Positions 25,359 to 35,700 of a stretch of DNA of 64,000 nt are shown here, one piece after another (the stretch's first letter is position 1; each line of letters starts with the position of its first letter). Under the pieces are notes generated by a model that was given only the letters and a program-made list of their open reading frames with translations, made no database searches and was not told where the DNA came from. The translations under genes and the position numbers were made by a program. This stretch comes from Cymbidium sinense. Lineage: Eukaryota; Streptophyta; Magnoliopsida; Asparagales; Orchidaceae. The DNA is taken from contig CM038229.1 in NCBI GenBank assembly GCA_021442155.1, forward strand, positions 92,909,716 through 92,973,715. Reading direction: 5' to 3'.

Positions 25359-27573
25359 CCTAAACTAAACCTGAAATAAACTAAACCTAAATTTAAACTA
25401 AATAAAATAAAATAAACTAAAAATAAACCAAAACCTAAACTAAAAAATAAAACCTAAAAATGAACCTAAAATCAAAATCTAAAACCTAAACCTAAAAAAA
25501 TAAAATTTAAATCTAAACCTAAACCTAAAAATAAAAAATTAAACCTATACCTAAAAAAATAAAATAAAAATAAAACTAAACAAAAAATAAACCTAAACCT
25601 AAAGGTAAACCTAAAAAATAAACCAAAATAATAAACATAAATTAAAATAAATAAACTAAACTAAATAAAAATAAAAATAAACCTAAATAAAAATAAAAAA
25701 TAAAAAAAACTAAAATAAATTAAAAATAAACTAAATAAACCTAAACTTACCATTTTATTGAATTTGAAAAAAATTAAAAAATTTAAAAAAATAAAAATAT
25801 TAAAGAAAAACCCTAACCCTAAACCATAAATGCTAAACACTTAACTTACAACCCTAAACCCAAAAAAAATAAAAAAAAAATAAAAAAAAAATAAAAAATA
25901 AAAAATAATAAAAATAAAAAAATAATAATAAAAAAATAAAAAAATAAAAAATAAAAAAAAATAAAAAAACTTACAACCCTAAACCCTAAAACCCTAAACC
26001 CTAAACCTTGAAACCTAAACCCTAAAACCCTAAACCCTTAACCCTAAACCTTATTTTGAGAAAAAAACCTTAAACTCTAAACTCTAAACCATAAACTAAA
26101 ACCTAAACCCTAAGCCTAAAACCTAAACCATCAACCCTAAACCCTAAAAACCCTAAACAATAAACACTAAACCCTAAACCCTAAACCCTAACCCAAAACC
26201 TAAACCTAGATAAGAAAATAAAATAAAATAAAATAAAAACATAAACTAAAATCTTAACCTAAACTTAAAATTAAAATGAAATAGAAAAAAATTAAACTAA
26301 AATAAAATAAATAAAAACCTAAACTAAATAAAACATAACCTAAAAATAAAAAACCTAAATAAAGTAAAAAATAGAACATAAAATAAAAATAAAATAAACC
26401 CATGATAAAATAAAATAAAAACTAAATAAAAACCTAAACCTAAAAATAAAAAATAAATAAATAAATAAATAATAACACCTAAACCATTAACTAAAAAATC
26501 TTAAACCTTAAATAAAAATAAAATAAACCTAAACCTAAACTAAAATAAGCTAAACTAAAATAAATAAAACCTAAACCTAAACCTAAAATACACTAAACTT
26601 GAACCTAAACCTAAACTAAATAAAATAACATAAACTAAAAATAAACCTAAGCCTAAACTAAGAAGTAAAATCTAAAGAAAAAGCCTAAAATAATAACCTA
26701 AAAAATAAAAAATTAATCCTAAACCTAAAAAATAAAATAAAATTAAAAATAAACTATAAAAAACCTAAACCTAAAAAATAAACTAAAACAAAAAACACCT
26801 AAACTAAAATGAATAAATGTAATATAAATAAACCAAACTAAATAAAAATAAAAATAATCCTAATTAAAAATAAATAACAAAATTAACTAAAATGAATAAA
26901 TAAAAAATTAAATAAACATAAACATATTCCTTTACTAATTTTTTTTAAATAAAAAAACCCTAAACACTAAACTCCAAACCTTACACCGTAAAAGCCCTAA
27001 ACCTTAAATCCTAAACCCTAAACCCTAAACTCTAAACCCTAAACCCTAAACCTACAACCATAAAACCCTAAACCCTAAACTATAAACCCTAAACCTTAAA
27101 AAACCCAAAACTTTAAACCCTAAATCCTAAAACCCTAAACCCTAAACCTTAAACCCTAAACCTTAAAAAACCATAAACCCAAAGCTATAAACCCTAAACC
27201 TTAAGCTAAACCTAATCCCTAAACCCTAAACCATATAAACCTAAACCCTAAACCCTAAACCCTAAACTCTAAACCCTAAATAACCTTAAACACTAAAACT
27301 CTAAACCTAAAACCCTAAACCCTAAACCCTAAACCCAAACCCTAAACCCTAAACCCTAAATCTAAGCCCTAAACCCCAAACCTTAAACTTAAAACCCTAA
27401 ACCATAAACCCTAAAACATAAAACCTAAAAATCCTAAATCATAAAACCTACTAAACCCAAACCCTAACCTTAAACCCTAAATCCTAAACCTAAACCTAAA
27501 GTAACTGAATAAATTAAAAAAGAAACATAATCCCTAAAACCTAATAAACCTAATACTAAACCTAAACCCTAAG
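25359..27573 (+). repeat. Telomere-like array with paired ~1.18-kb monomers, A-rich tract and GRP flank
   Basis: Boxes at 25743-25773 and 26921-26950 (about 1178 apart). An almost pure A/T tract of (A)nT words lies at 25863-25971. Clean CCCTAAA repeats run 26990-27480, longer than before other GRP copies, so the box-to-GRP distance here is 650 bases against about 300-430 elsewhere. The conserved flank (AAAGTAACTGAATAAATT) starts near 27498. No gene seen. Confidence 0.9.
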
Positions 27574-28047
27574 AATGGGTGGAACCTTGACAGTAGGAAC
27601 ATCACCATCAACTAGGCTCTGCCTAGATCTAGCAGTGGAGGTGAAGGCATAGGCATCAGAAATCCTAGTGGTGGTGGGGGATCTAGAAGTGGTGGTCTGA
27701 CTAGTGGTGGTTATGTTGGCAGGAGGAGCAACGAGGATTATAGCCATGGTGGTGGCAGAGGGTGAGATTCGGGATATGATGGTAGATTCTGAAAATTGAG
27801 AGGCCGAGGTGGTATTGATGGGAATTTGAGAAACTGAAGAATGATCGATCTGATCTATTGCTTATCGAACTATGTCTTTACAGTAGAGATAGTTCTAGTT
27901 ATCTAGGGTTTTTGGTATGCTCTATGCATGCTCATTTTATTATCTATGTTTTCTCTTGTGTCATAAAAAACTTGGTGTGTTACTTTATTAATGAAATCAA
28001 AAAGAAGAATGTTGAATTTGAATATGTTTTCTTTTTAAAAAAAAAAA
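27574..28047 (+). pseudogene. GRP retrocopy E
   Basis: Starts AATGGGTGGAACC (N-G-W-N), where the Gln codon of the consensus is TGG. It has lost part of the Gly-rich region (GGTGGTCTGACTAGTGG near 27690 joins two blocks). The C-terminal sequence is frameshifted and a 3' UTR follows with an A-run at 28036-28047. Protein not possible. Confidence 0.88.
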
Positions 28048-29017
28048 CCAAAAACCCTAAACGCTGAACTTAGACCTGAAGCCTAAACCTAAAACTTAAA
28101 CCCTAAACCCTAAACACTAAGCCCTTAAAACCCTAAACCCTAAACACTAAAACCCTAAACCATAAACCCTAAACCCTAAATAAACCATAAACCCTAAACA
28201 TAAACCTTAAAAAGCAAAAAACCTAAACCAAAATAGAATAAAAACTAGAAATAAAATAAATAAAAAAACCTAAATAATAATAAAATAAAATAAATATAAT
28301 AAAATAATTAAAATGAAATAAATAAAATAAAATAAAAACTTAAACTAAACCCAAACCTAAACATAAAAAAATAAATTAAAAACATAATTATAATAAAATA
28401 AATAAAAACCTAAACTAAATAAAAATGAAAAAATCTAAATAAAATAAAATAAACTAAAAATATTAACCTAAAATAAAAATAAAATAAACCTAAACCTGAA
28501 CTAAAATAAATATAACCTAAACCTAAAATAAACTAAACCTAAACCTAAACCTAAACTAAAATAAAATAAAATAAACTAAAAATAAACCTAAACCTAAAGT
28601 AAAAAATAAAAACAAAAATAAACCTAAAATAAAAATGAAAAACCTCCACTTAAACAAAATAAAATAAAGATGTAAACCTAAACCTAAAAATAAAAAATAG
28701 ATCATAAACCCAAGAAATAAAATAAAAATAAAATTAAACTATAAAATAAACTTAAACCTAAAAAAAACTAAATAAAAAATCTAAACTAAAATAAATAGAC
28801 CATAAATAAATAAACTAAACTAAATAAAAATAAATTTAACCTAAATCCTAAAACCCCAAACTCTAAACTCTAAACTAAACCCTAAACCCCAAAAACCCTA
28901 AACCCTAAAACCCTAAACCCTAAACCCTAAACCCTATTACCCTTAACCCTAAACCCTGAACCCCAAACCCTAAACTCTAAACCCTAAAACCCTAAACCAT
29001 AAACCCTAAACCCTAAA
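28048..29017 (+). repeat. Telomere-like array, last C-rich block before orientation switch
   Basis: CCCTAAA-like DNA to about 28200, AAATAAA-rich DNA with CCTAAACCTAAA to 28830, and clean CCCTAAA to 29017. The internal order resembles one monomer, but no marker box remains before the switch. No gene seen. Confidence 0.88.
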
Positions 29018-29190
29018 CTTAGGAAATAAAAGGGGTCTAATTAAATTGGCTCATGATTAATAGTTAATTAGATTAAGGGACTTAATTAATCACACTTATG
29101 GTTTTCCCACACATGTAGATTAACCTTAATTTCATTAAACTCATTTAGGTTATTAAACACCTAAAGATCCACCCCATGATTTAATTAATT
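29018..29190. other. Unique spacer at first orientation switch
   Basis: About 170 bases of AT-rich non-repeat DNA (GGCTCATGATTAATAGTTAA, CCCACACATGTAGATTAACC) separating CCCTAAA on the left from TTTAGGG on the right. No ORF. It contains several TTAATTAA words but no clear terminal repeats. It could be a fragment of an insertion or an end-joined filler. Confidence 0.75.
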
Positions 29191-29473
29191 ATGTTTAGAG
29201 TTTAGGGTTTGGTGTTTAAGCTTTAAGGTTTAGGATTTTTAGGGTTTAGGGTTTAGCATTTTGTGTTTTGGGTTTTTGCTTTAGGGTTTTGGGTTTTGGG
29301 TTTGGAGTTTAGGTTTTTAGAGTTTAGGGTTTAGGGTTTGTTTTAAGGTTTAGGGCTCAGGGTTTGGGTATTATTTTAATTTTTTTAATTTTTTTATATT
29401 TCTAGGGTCTAGGGTTTATGGTTTAGGATTTAGGTTTAGGGTTTAGGTTTTATTTTAGGGTTTAGGGTTTTTA
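29191..29473 (-). repeat. Telomere-like array, G-rich strand on +
   Basis: TTTAGGG-like heptamers with variants, ending in the A-tail (as T's) of GRP copy F. The orientation is inverted relative to everything left of 29018. No gene seen. Confidence 0.9.
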
Positions 29474-29961
29474 GTTTTTTTTAATAGAGAACAAATTTAG
29501 ATTCAACATTTCTTCTTTATATTTGATCAACCAAGTAACACACCAAGTTTTCTAAGACATTAACGATGACATAGATAAAAAATTAGCACACATAGAGCAA
29601 ATCAAAAACTCAAGATAACTAGAACCATCTCTACTGTAAGGACACAATTCCATAAGTGGAAAATCAGATTGGTCATTCTTCAGTTTCTCTAATTACCATA
29701 AAAACCACCTCAACCTCTTGAGTAGCAGGATCCACCATCATATTCCCGATCTCTCCCATATCCATCACCATGGCTGTAACCTCTGTCGCCCCTCCCAACT
29801 CCATAACCCCCACTGCTCTGAGCACCATCTCCATATCCACCAGCACCTCCAGATCCCCCACCAGCACTGTGATAACTGTCACCTCTGCCTTTGCGTCCAC
29901 CACAAAATCTAGACTGAGCCTAGTTGACAATGATGTTCTTGTCGTCAAGGTTATGCCCAAT
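29474..29961 (-). pseudogene. GRP retrocopy F
   Basis: Minus-strand copy with 3' UTR at 29474-29670, Gly-rich region at 29700-29900 and the shared 5' breakpoint at 29961. Its upstream flank on the minus strand (AAAGTAACTAAAT..., AAACCTAATAAACCC) is the same ~90-bp flank as for + copies, and the telomere-like DNA beyond keeps the same relative orientation. So the whole unit is inverted here, not the GRP fragment alone. Frame broken; the positive-strand ORFs over this interval are antisense shadows. Confidence 0.9.
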
Positions 29962-30124
29962 CTTAGGGTTTAGGTTTAGGTTTGGGTTTATTAGGTTTTA
30001 AAATTTAGGTTTATTTTTTGTTTGATTTAGTTACTTTTGGTTTAGATTTAGGGTTTGGGGTTTAGGGTTTAGGGTTTAGGGTTTAAGGTTTAGGTTTAGG
30101 ATTTAGGGTTTAGGGTTGGGGGTT
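29962..30124 (-). repeat. GRP flank plus short TTTAGGG array
   Basis: First ~90 bases are the conserved GRP upstream flank in reverse, followed by clean TTTAGGG repeats that end where the RPP0 retrocopy tail begins. Confidence 0.88.
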
Positions 30125-30988
30125 TATGGTTTTGTTTTAACAGAAATAATTCCATCACAAATAGGAAATTACCAAATCAAATAAGACATTATCCTTTAAT
30201 GATTAATAAAATAGGATAAAATAAAATGCAGTTTAAAATTCATAAAAAATAGTATTTCACAAAATGATTTAACTCCTAGAAATAATAATAATTGATTTTA
30301 TAGAAGGCCAACAAACCTTTATCGAATAAGCTGAAACCCACATCATCATTAGATTGCTCAGCAAGCTCTTCCTTCTTCTTTTCCATTACAATAGTAAGAC
30401 TAGTAACAGTAATAGGAGTAGTAGAAGCATCATCCGCAGCAGCCACATCAAATTTACTAGGATCCTTCAAATACTCCTTAACCATCTCAGTCCGTGCGTA
30501 TGTGTAATTAGTGGAAATCTTGATGGTTAGGACATTCTTGTAGATGTTGATGAACATTTCAGACACTACAACAAGGGTGGGATAAGAGAGGGCGGGTGAG
30601 ATAGAAGTGATCAATAAAATGGCTAGGAAATATTATCGATGAGATCATCTTTAGTGAGCTCAAGCACCTCAGGACTGAACACCGATCCATCATCATACAC
30701 AGATTAGAAGATAAGGCCATAAGAGACTCGCCTAGTCCCCAGCTTAACGAGGAGAGTAGCCTCTGAGGATCCCACCTTATCACCTTTTTCAATCATCTCA
30801 ATCAAGGTGATAATTTCAATAAAACCTCAAAGAAAGAAGTCCATGAAGGATCCAAACCCGTGCTACCTGGAGGAACCATAATAACAATAGGTGCAACAAG
30901 ACCAACATGGGCAGGAGCACCAACTTCATATTTCACAACCTCTTCCCTGACCTCTTTAAAATCACCTTAATAAAATTTAGCTCAATCA
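30125..30988 (-). pseudogene. RPP0: Retrocopy of 60S acidic ribosomal protein P0, 5' truncated
   Basis: On the minus strand the frames show [23 protein letters not shown], then [49 protein letters not shown] and finally the acidic stalk tail with D-D-V-G-F-S-L-F-D. These are diagnostic of P0, the base of the ribosomal stalk that binds P1/P2. The start lies near residue 120 of a normal ~320-residue P0. Several frameshifts and stops exist; about 14 residues after T-S-F-F are deleted, and the stop codon after L-F-D is shifted by one base. The 3' UTR of ~150 bases ends in AAAACAAAACC. No introns are seen, so a processed copy is most likely, presumably made by LINE machinery. Confidence 0.9.
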
Positions 30989-32398
30989 CAGTTTAAGGTT
31001 TAAGTTTTAGGATTTTAGGGTTTAGGTTTTAGGGTTAGTGTTTAGGGTTTAGGGATTAGTGTTTAGGGTTTGGGATTAGGATTTAAAGTTTAGGGTTTTT
31101 AGTTTTTTAGGGTTTAGGGTTTAGGGTTTAAGGTTTAAGTTTGTAGGTTTAACATTGTATGTCAATGATTTAGGGTTTTGGGTTTAAGATTTAGGGTATA
31201 TGGTTTTTTTTTTAAATTATGTAAACTGGTAGGTTTATGTTTATTTAGTATAATTTTCATTTATTTTGCTTTTTTATTTTTATTTGGGTTTATTTTTTAT
31301 ATTTAGTTTATTTTATTTATTTTTGGTTCATTTATTTTTAGTTTAGGGCTTTTACTTAACTTTATCTTTTAGGTTTAGGTTTAGGTTTATTTTTTTGTTG
31401 AGTTTTATTTTTATTTTATCTTTTAGGTTTAGGTTATACTTTTATTTTTAGGTTTATGTTTAGGTTTATATTTTATTATTTTTATGTTTAAGTTTTAGGT
31501 TTTTTATTTTAGGTTTATTTTTTGGTTTTACTTTCTAGTTTAGGTATAGGTTTATTTTTAGTTTATTTTATTTTATTTAGTTTTAGTTTAGGTTTTATTT
31601 AGCCGACCCCAGTTAGTGGGATAAAAGCTTATTGTTGTTGTTGTTGTTGGTTTAGGTTTTATTTATTTTAGTTTAGTTTATTTTAGTTTAGGTTTTGGTT
31701 TATTTTATTTTTATTTTAGGTTTAGTTTTTTTTTAGTTTAGGGATTATGTGTAATGTTTTATTTATTTTTAGGTTTATATTTTAGGTTTAGGCTTTTATA
31801 TAAGGTTATTTTATTTTTATTTTACTTTTAGTTTGTATTTTATTTAGGTTTTTTATTCTGAGGTTTATTACATTTTTTAGTTTAGTTATGGTTTTTATTT
31901 ATTTTATTTTAGATTTTTTATTTTTTATTTTATTTTATTTTTAGGTTTAGGTTTGGGTTTTAGTTTATATTTTTAGTTTATTTTATTTTTATTTTATTTA
32001 TTTTATTATTAAATTTTGTTTAGTTTAAGTTTAGGTTTTTAGGTTTTTATGGTTTAGGGTTTGGGGTTTAAGGTTTAAGGTTTTAGAGTTTATGGTTTTA
32101 AGGTTTAGGGTTTAGGGTTAGGGCTTAGGGTTTAGGGTTTAGGGTTTAGGGTTTAGAAAGGTTTAAGCTTTATGGTTTTGTGTTTTTAGTGTTTAGGGTT
32201 TTAGGTTTAGGGTATAGGGTTTTGGGTTTTGGGTTTAGGGTTTAAGTTTTTAGGGTTTAAGGTTTAGGGTTTAGGGTTTAAGGTTAAGGTTTTTTTCCTT
32301 TTTTATTATTTTTTTAATTTAAAGATTTAGGGTTTAGGTTTTAGGGTTTAGTTTTTAGGTTAAGGGTTTAGGTTTTAATTTAGGGTTTAGGGTTTTTA
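30989..32398 (-). repeat. Telomere-like array, G-rich strand, one marker box
   Basis: TTTAGGG-like DNA; marker box in reverse at 31203-31236 (AAATTATGTAAACTGGTAGG) followed by TTTATTTTAG-type monomer DNA and GTTGAG near 31397. An RTE tail is inserted at 31602. Clean TTTAGGG at 32100-32330. No gene seen. Confidence 0.9.
31602..31649 (+). mobile_element. RTE-type LINE 3' tail, 48 bp, with target duplication
   Basis: GCCGACCCCAGTTAGTGGGA then TAAAAGCTTATTG and (TTG)n: the very common 3' end of plant RTE-clade LINEs and SINEs that copy their tail. It is flanked by direct repeats GTTTAGGTTTTATTTA at 31586-31601 and 31650-31665, so this is a genuine, extremely 5'-truncated insertion. Because the surroundings are repetitive, part of the 16-bp match could be chance. 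Confidence 0.85.
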
Positions 32399-32722
32399 CT
32401 TTTTTTTAATAAAGAATAAATTCAGATTCAATATTTCTTCTTTTCAATTTCATCAACCAAGTAACACACAAAGTTCTCTAAGATACAAGTGATGGCATAA
32501 ATAAAAAATGATCATGCATAAAGCAAATCAAAAAACCTAGATAACTAGAATTATTTTTATTATAAAGACATGATTCCATAAGCAGCAGATCGAATTGGCC
32601 ATTCTTCAGTTTCTCCATTTCCCATCAGAACCACCCCACCTCTTGAGCAGTGGGATCCACCATCATATGCCTGATCTCCCCCTCCGCCACCACCATGGCA
32701 GTAACCTCCATCACACATCCAT
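32399..32722 (-). pseudogene. GRP retrocopy G, truncated within the Gly-rich region
   Basis: Minus strand: A-tail and 3' UTR at 32399-32590, then the C-terminal Gly-rich region up to about 32722, where homology stops and AGGTTTTTTTAG monomer-like DNA begins. The RRM end and upstream flank are absent, unlike the other long copies. This break is private and probably reflects a later deletion or rearrangement. Confidence 0.88.
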
Positions 32723-35700
32723 AGGTTTTTTTAGTTTATTTTATTTAAATGTTTTATTTATTTTAGGTTTAGGTTTTTATGTTTTTAGTGTTTAGGGTTT
32801 AGGGTTAGGGGTTTAGGGTTTAGGGTTTAAAATTTAGGGTTTGGGATTTAGGGTTGTAGGTTTGAGGGTTTAAGTTTTGAGGTTAGAGTTTAGAATTTAG
32901 GGTTTAAAGTTTAATTTTTAGGCTGTAAGGTTTAGGGTTTTTAGGGTTTAGGATTTAGGGTTAACGGTTTAGGGTTTAGGGTTTTAGGGTTTAGGGTTTA
33001 GGATTTAAGGTTGTAATCTTAGAATTTAGGGTTTTGTTTAGGGTTAGGTTTATGGTTAGTTATTTATTTATTTTATTTTTTCTATTTTTATTATTTTTTT
33101 ATTTTTTTAGGATTTAGGCCTTAGGGTTTAGGGTTTAGGGTGTAAGTTTTTTATTTAAGGTTTAGGTTTTAGTTTAGCTTTATTTTAAAATTATGTAAAC
33201 ATGTAGGTATAAATATTTTTAGTTTACTTTTAAGGTTTAGGGTTAGCTTAGGGTTTATATTTTTTAAAAAAATTAAGTAAATCAATAGGTTTAAGGTTAT
33301 TTAGTTTATTTAGTTTATTTTTTATTTATTTTAGTTTATTTAATTTCTAATTTTTATTTAAGTTTTTTTTATTTTTATTTAGTTTAATTTATTTATTTTA
33401 GTTTAGGTTTTTATTTTAGTTTATTTTTCTAGATTTAGGCTTAAGTTTAGGTTTATTTTTTAGTTGAGATTTATTTTTATTTTATTTTTTAGGTTTAGGT
33501 TTTACTTTTTATGTTTAGGTTTAGGTTTAGGTTTTTTATTTTATTTTTTATGTTTAGATTTTAGGTTTATTTTTAGATTTTATTATTTTTAGTTTAGGAT
33601 TAGGTTTATTTTAGTTTATTTTATTTTATTTAGTTTAGGTTTAGGTTTAGGTTTAGTTTATTTTAGATTTAGGCTTAGGTTTTATTTATTTTAGTTTAAT
33701 TTATTTTACTTTAGGTTTAGGTTTATTTTATTTTTATTTTAGGTTTAGGTTTTTTTTTCTTTAAGATTTAAGTTTTATTTTTTATTAATTTTTAAGGTTT
33801 TTTAGGTTTATGTTTTTATTTAGTTTTTTTTTTATTTTTTAGGTTTATTTTATTTTTATTTTACATTTAGTTTTTATTTTTTTTAGGTTTTATATTCTTC
33901 AGTTTATTTTACTTTTCTTAGTTTATCTGATTTTACTTTTAGGTTTAGGTTTATGTTTTAGTTTAGGTTTTTATTTTATTTTATTTTTTATTTTATTTTG
34001 GTTTAGGTTTTTCTTATGTTTTATTTAGTTTAGGTTTAGGTTTTTAGGGTTTAGGGTCTACAATTTACAATTTTGGCTTTAGGGTTGAGGGTTTTACAAT
34101 TTAAGGCTAAGGATTTTTAAGTTTTAGGGTTTAAGTTTGTAGGTTTAGGGTTAGGTTAGGGTTTAGGGTTTAGTGTATAGGTTTTCAATTTAGGCTTCAT
34201 GTTTTAGTTTAGGTTTATTTTTAAATTAGGTAAACATGTAGGTTTAAATTTTTTTTTGTTTACTTCTAAGGTTTAGGGTTTAGAGTTTAGGGTTAGCTTA
34301 GGGTTTGCTTTTTTAAAAAAAAAATTTAAGTAAACTAGTAGGTTTAGTGTTATTTACTTGATTTAGTTTAACTTTTATTTATTTTAGTATATTTAATTTT
34401 TAATTTTTATTTATGTTTTTTTATTTAGTTTACTTTATTTATTTTAGGTTTATTTATTTTAATTTAGGTTTATTTATTTTAACTTATTTTTTAATAGTTT
34501 TAGATTTAGCTTTAGGTTTATTTTCTTGTTGAGATTTATTTTATTTTATTTTTTTAGGTTTATATTTTATATTTTATTTTTAGGTTTAGGTTTAGGTTTT
34601 TATTTCATTTTTTTATTTTTTGCTTTTAGGTTTTTATTTTTGGTTAATTTTTAGATTTTATTTTTAGTTTAGGATTAAGTTTATTTTTGGTTTATTTTAT
34701 TTTATTTAGTTTTGGTTTAGGTTTAGGTTTGGTTTATTTTATGTTTAGGCTTTGGTTTTATTTATTTTAGTTTAGTTTTAGGTTTATTTTATTTTGTTTA
34801 TTTTATTTTTATTTTAGGTTTAGGTTTTTTTCTTTAGGGTTTAGGTTTAATTTTTTCTTGATTTTTAGCTTTTCTTAGGTTTGGTTTCTATTTAGTTTTT
34901 ATTTTTTTAGGTATATTTTATTTTTATTTTACATTTAGTTTTTATTATCTTTAGATTTTTTATTATTATGTTTATTTTGTTTTTTTAGTTTAGTTTAGGT
35001 TATTAATTATTTTATTTTAGTTTATTTGATTTTATTTTTAGGTTTAGATTTAGGTTTTAGTTTAGGTTTTTATTTTATTTTATTTTATTTTTTATTTTAT
35101 TTAGGTTTAGGTTTATTTATTTATTTTATATTTAGGTTTTACTTAGTTTAGGTTTCAATTTTTAGGGTTTAGTGTTTAGGGTTTTAGTGTTTAGGGTTTA
35201 AGGTTTAGGGTTTAGAGTTTACAATTTTATGGTTTAGGGCTTACGGTTTTTAGTTTTTGGGGTTTAGGGTATAGATTTTTGATTTAAGGTTTAGGTTTTA
35301 GTTTAGGTTTATTTTTAAATTAAGTAAACCTGTAGGTTTAAGTTTTTTTATTTTACTTTAAATGTTTAGGGTTTAGGGTTAGCTTAGGGTTTAAGTTTTT
35401 TTTAAAATTAAGTAAACCGATTTATTTAGTTTATTTTTTATATATTTTAATTTTTTTATTTTTAAATTTTATATATGTTCATTTTTTATTTTTAATTAAT
35501 TTAGTTTATTTATTTTAGGTTTCTTTATTTTAATTTATTTTTATCTAAGTTTAGGTTTAGGTTTAGGTTTATTTTTTAGTTGAGATTTATTTTTATTTTA
35601 TTTTTTAGGTTTTGATATTATTTTTTATTTTAGGTTATGTTTATATTTTTATTTTATTTTTGTATGTTTGGAGATTAGGTTTTTATTTTAGGTTTATTTT

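Noticed and set aside
29718..29973. His/Ser/Thr-rich ORFs antisense to GRP copies (also 90-317, 20458-20661, 27562-27747, 42832-43026)
   Set aside because: Antisense of GGN codons gives NCC/CCN codons, which stay open by composition.
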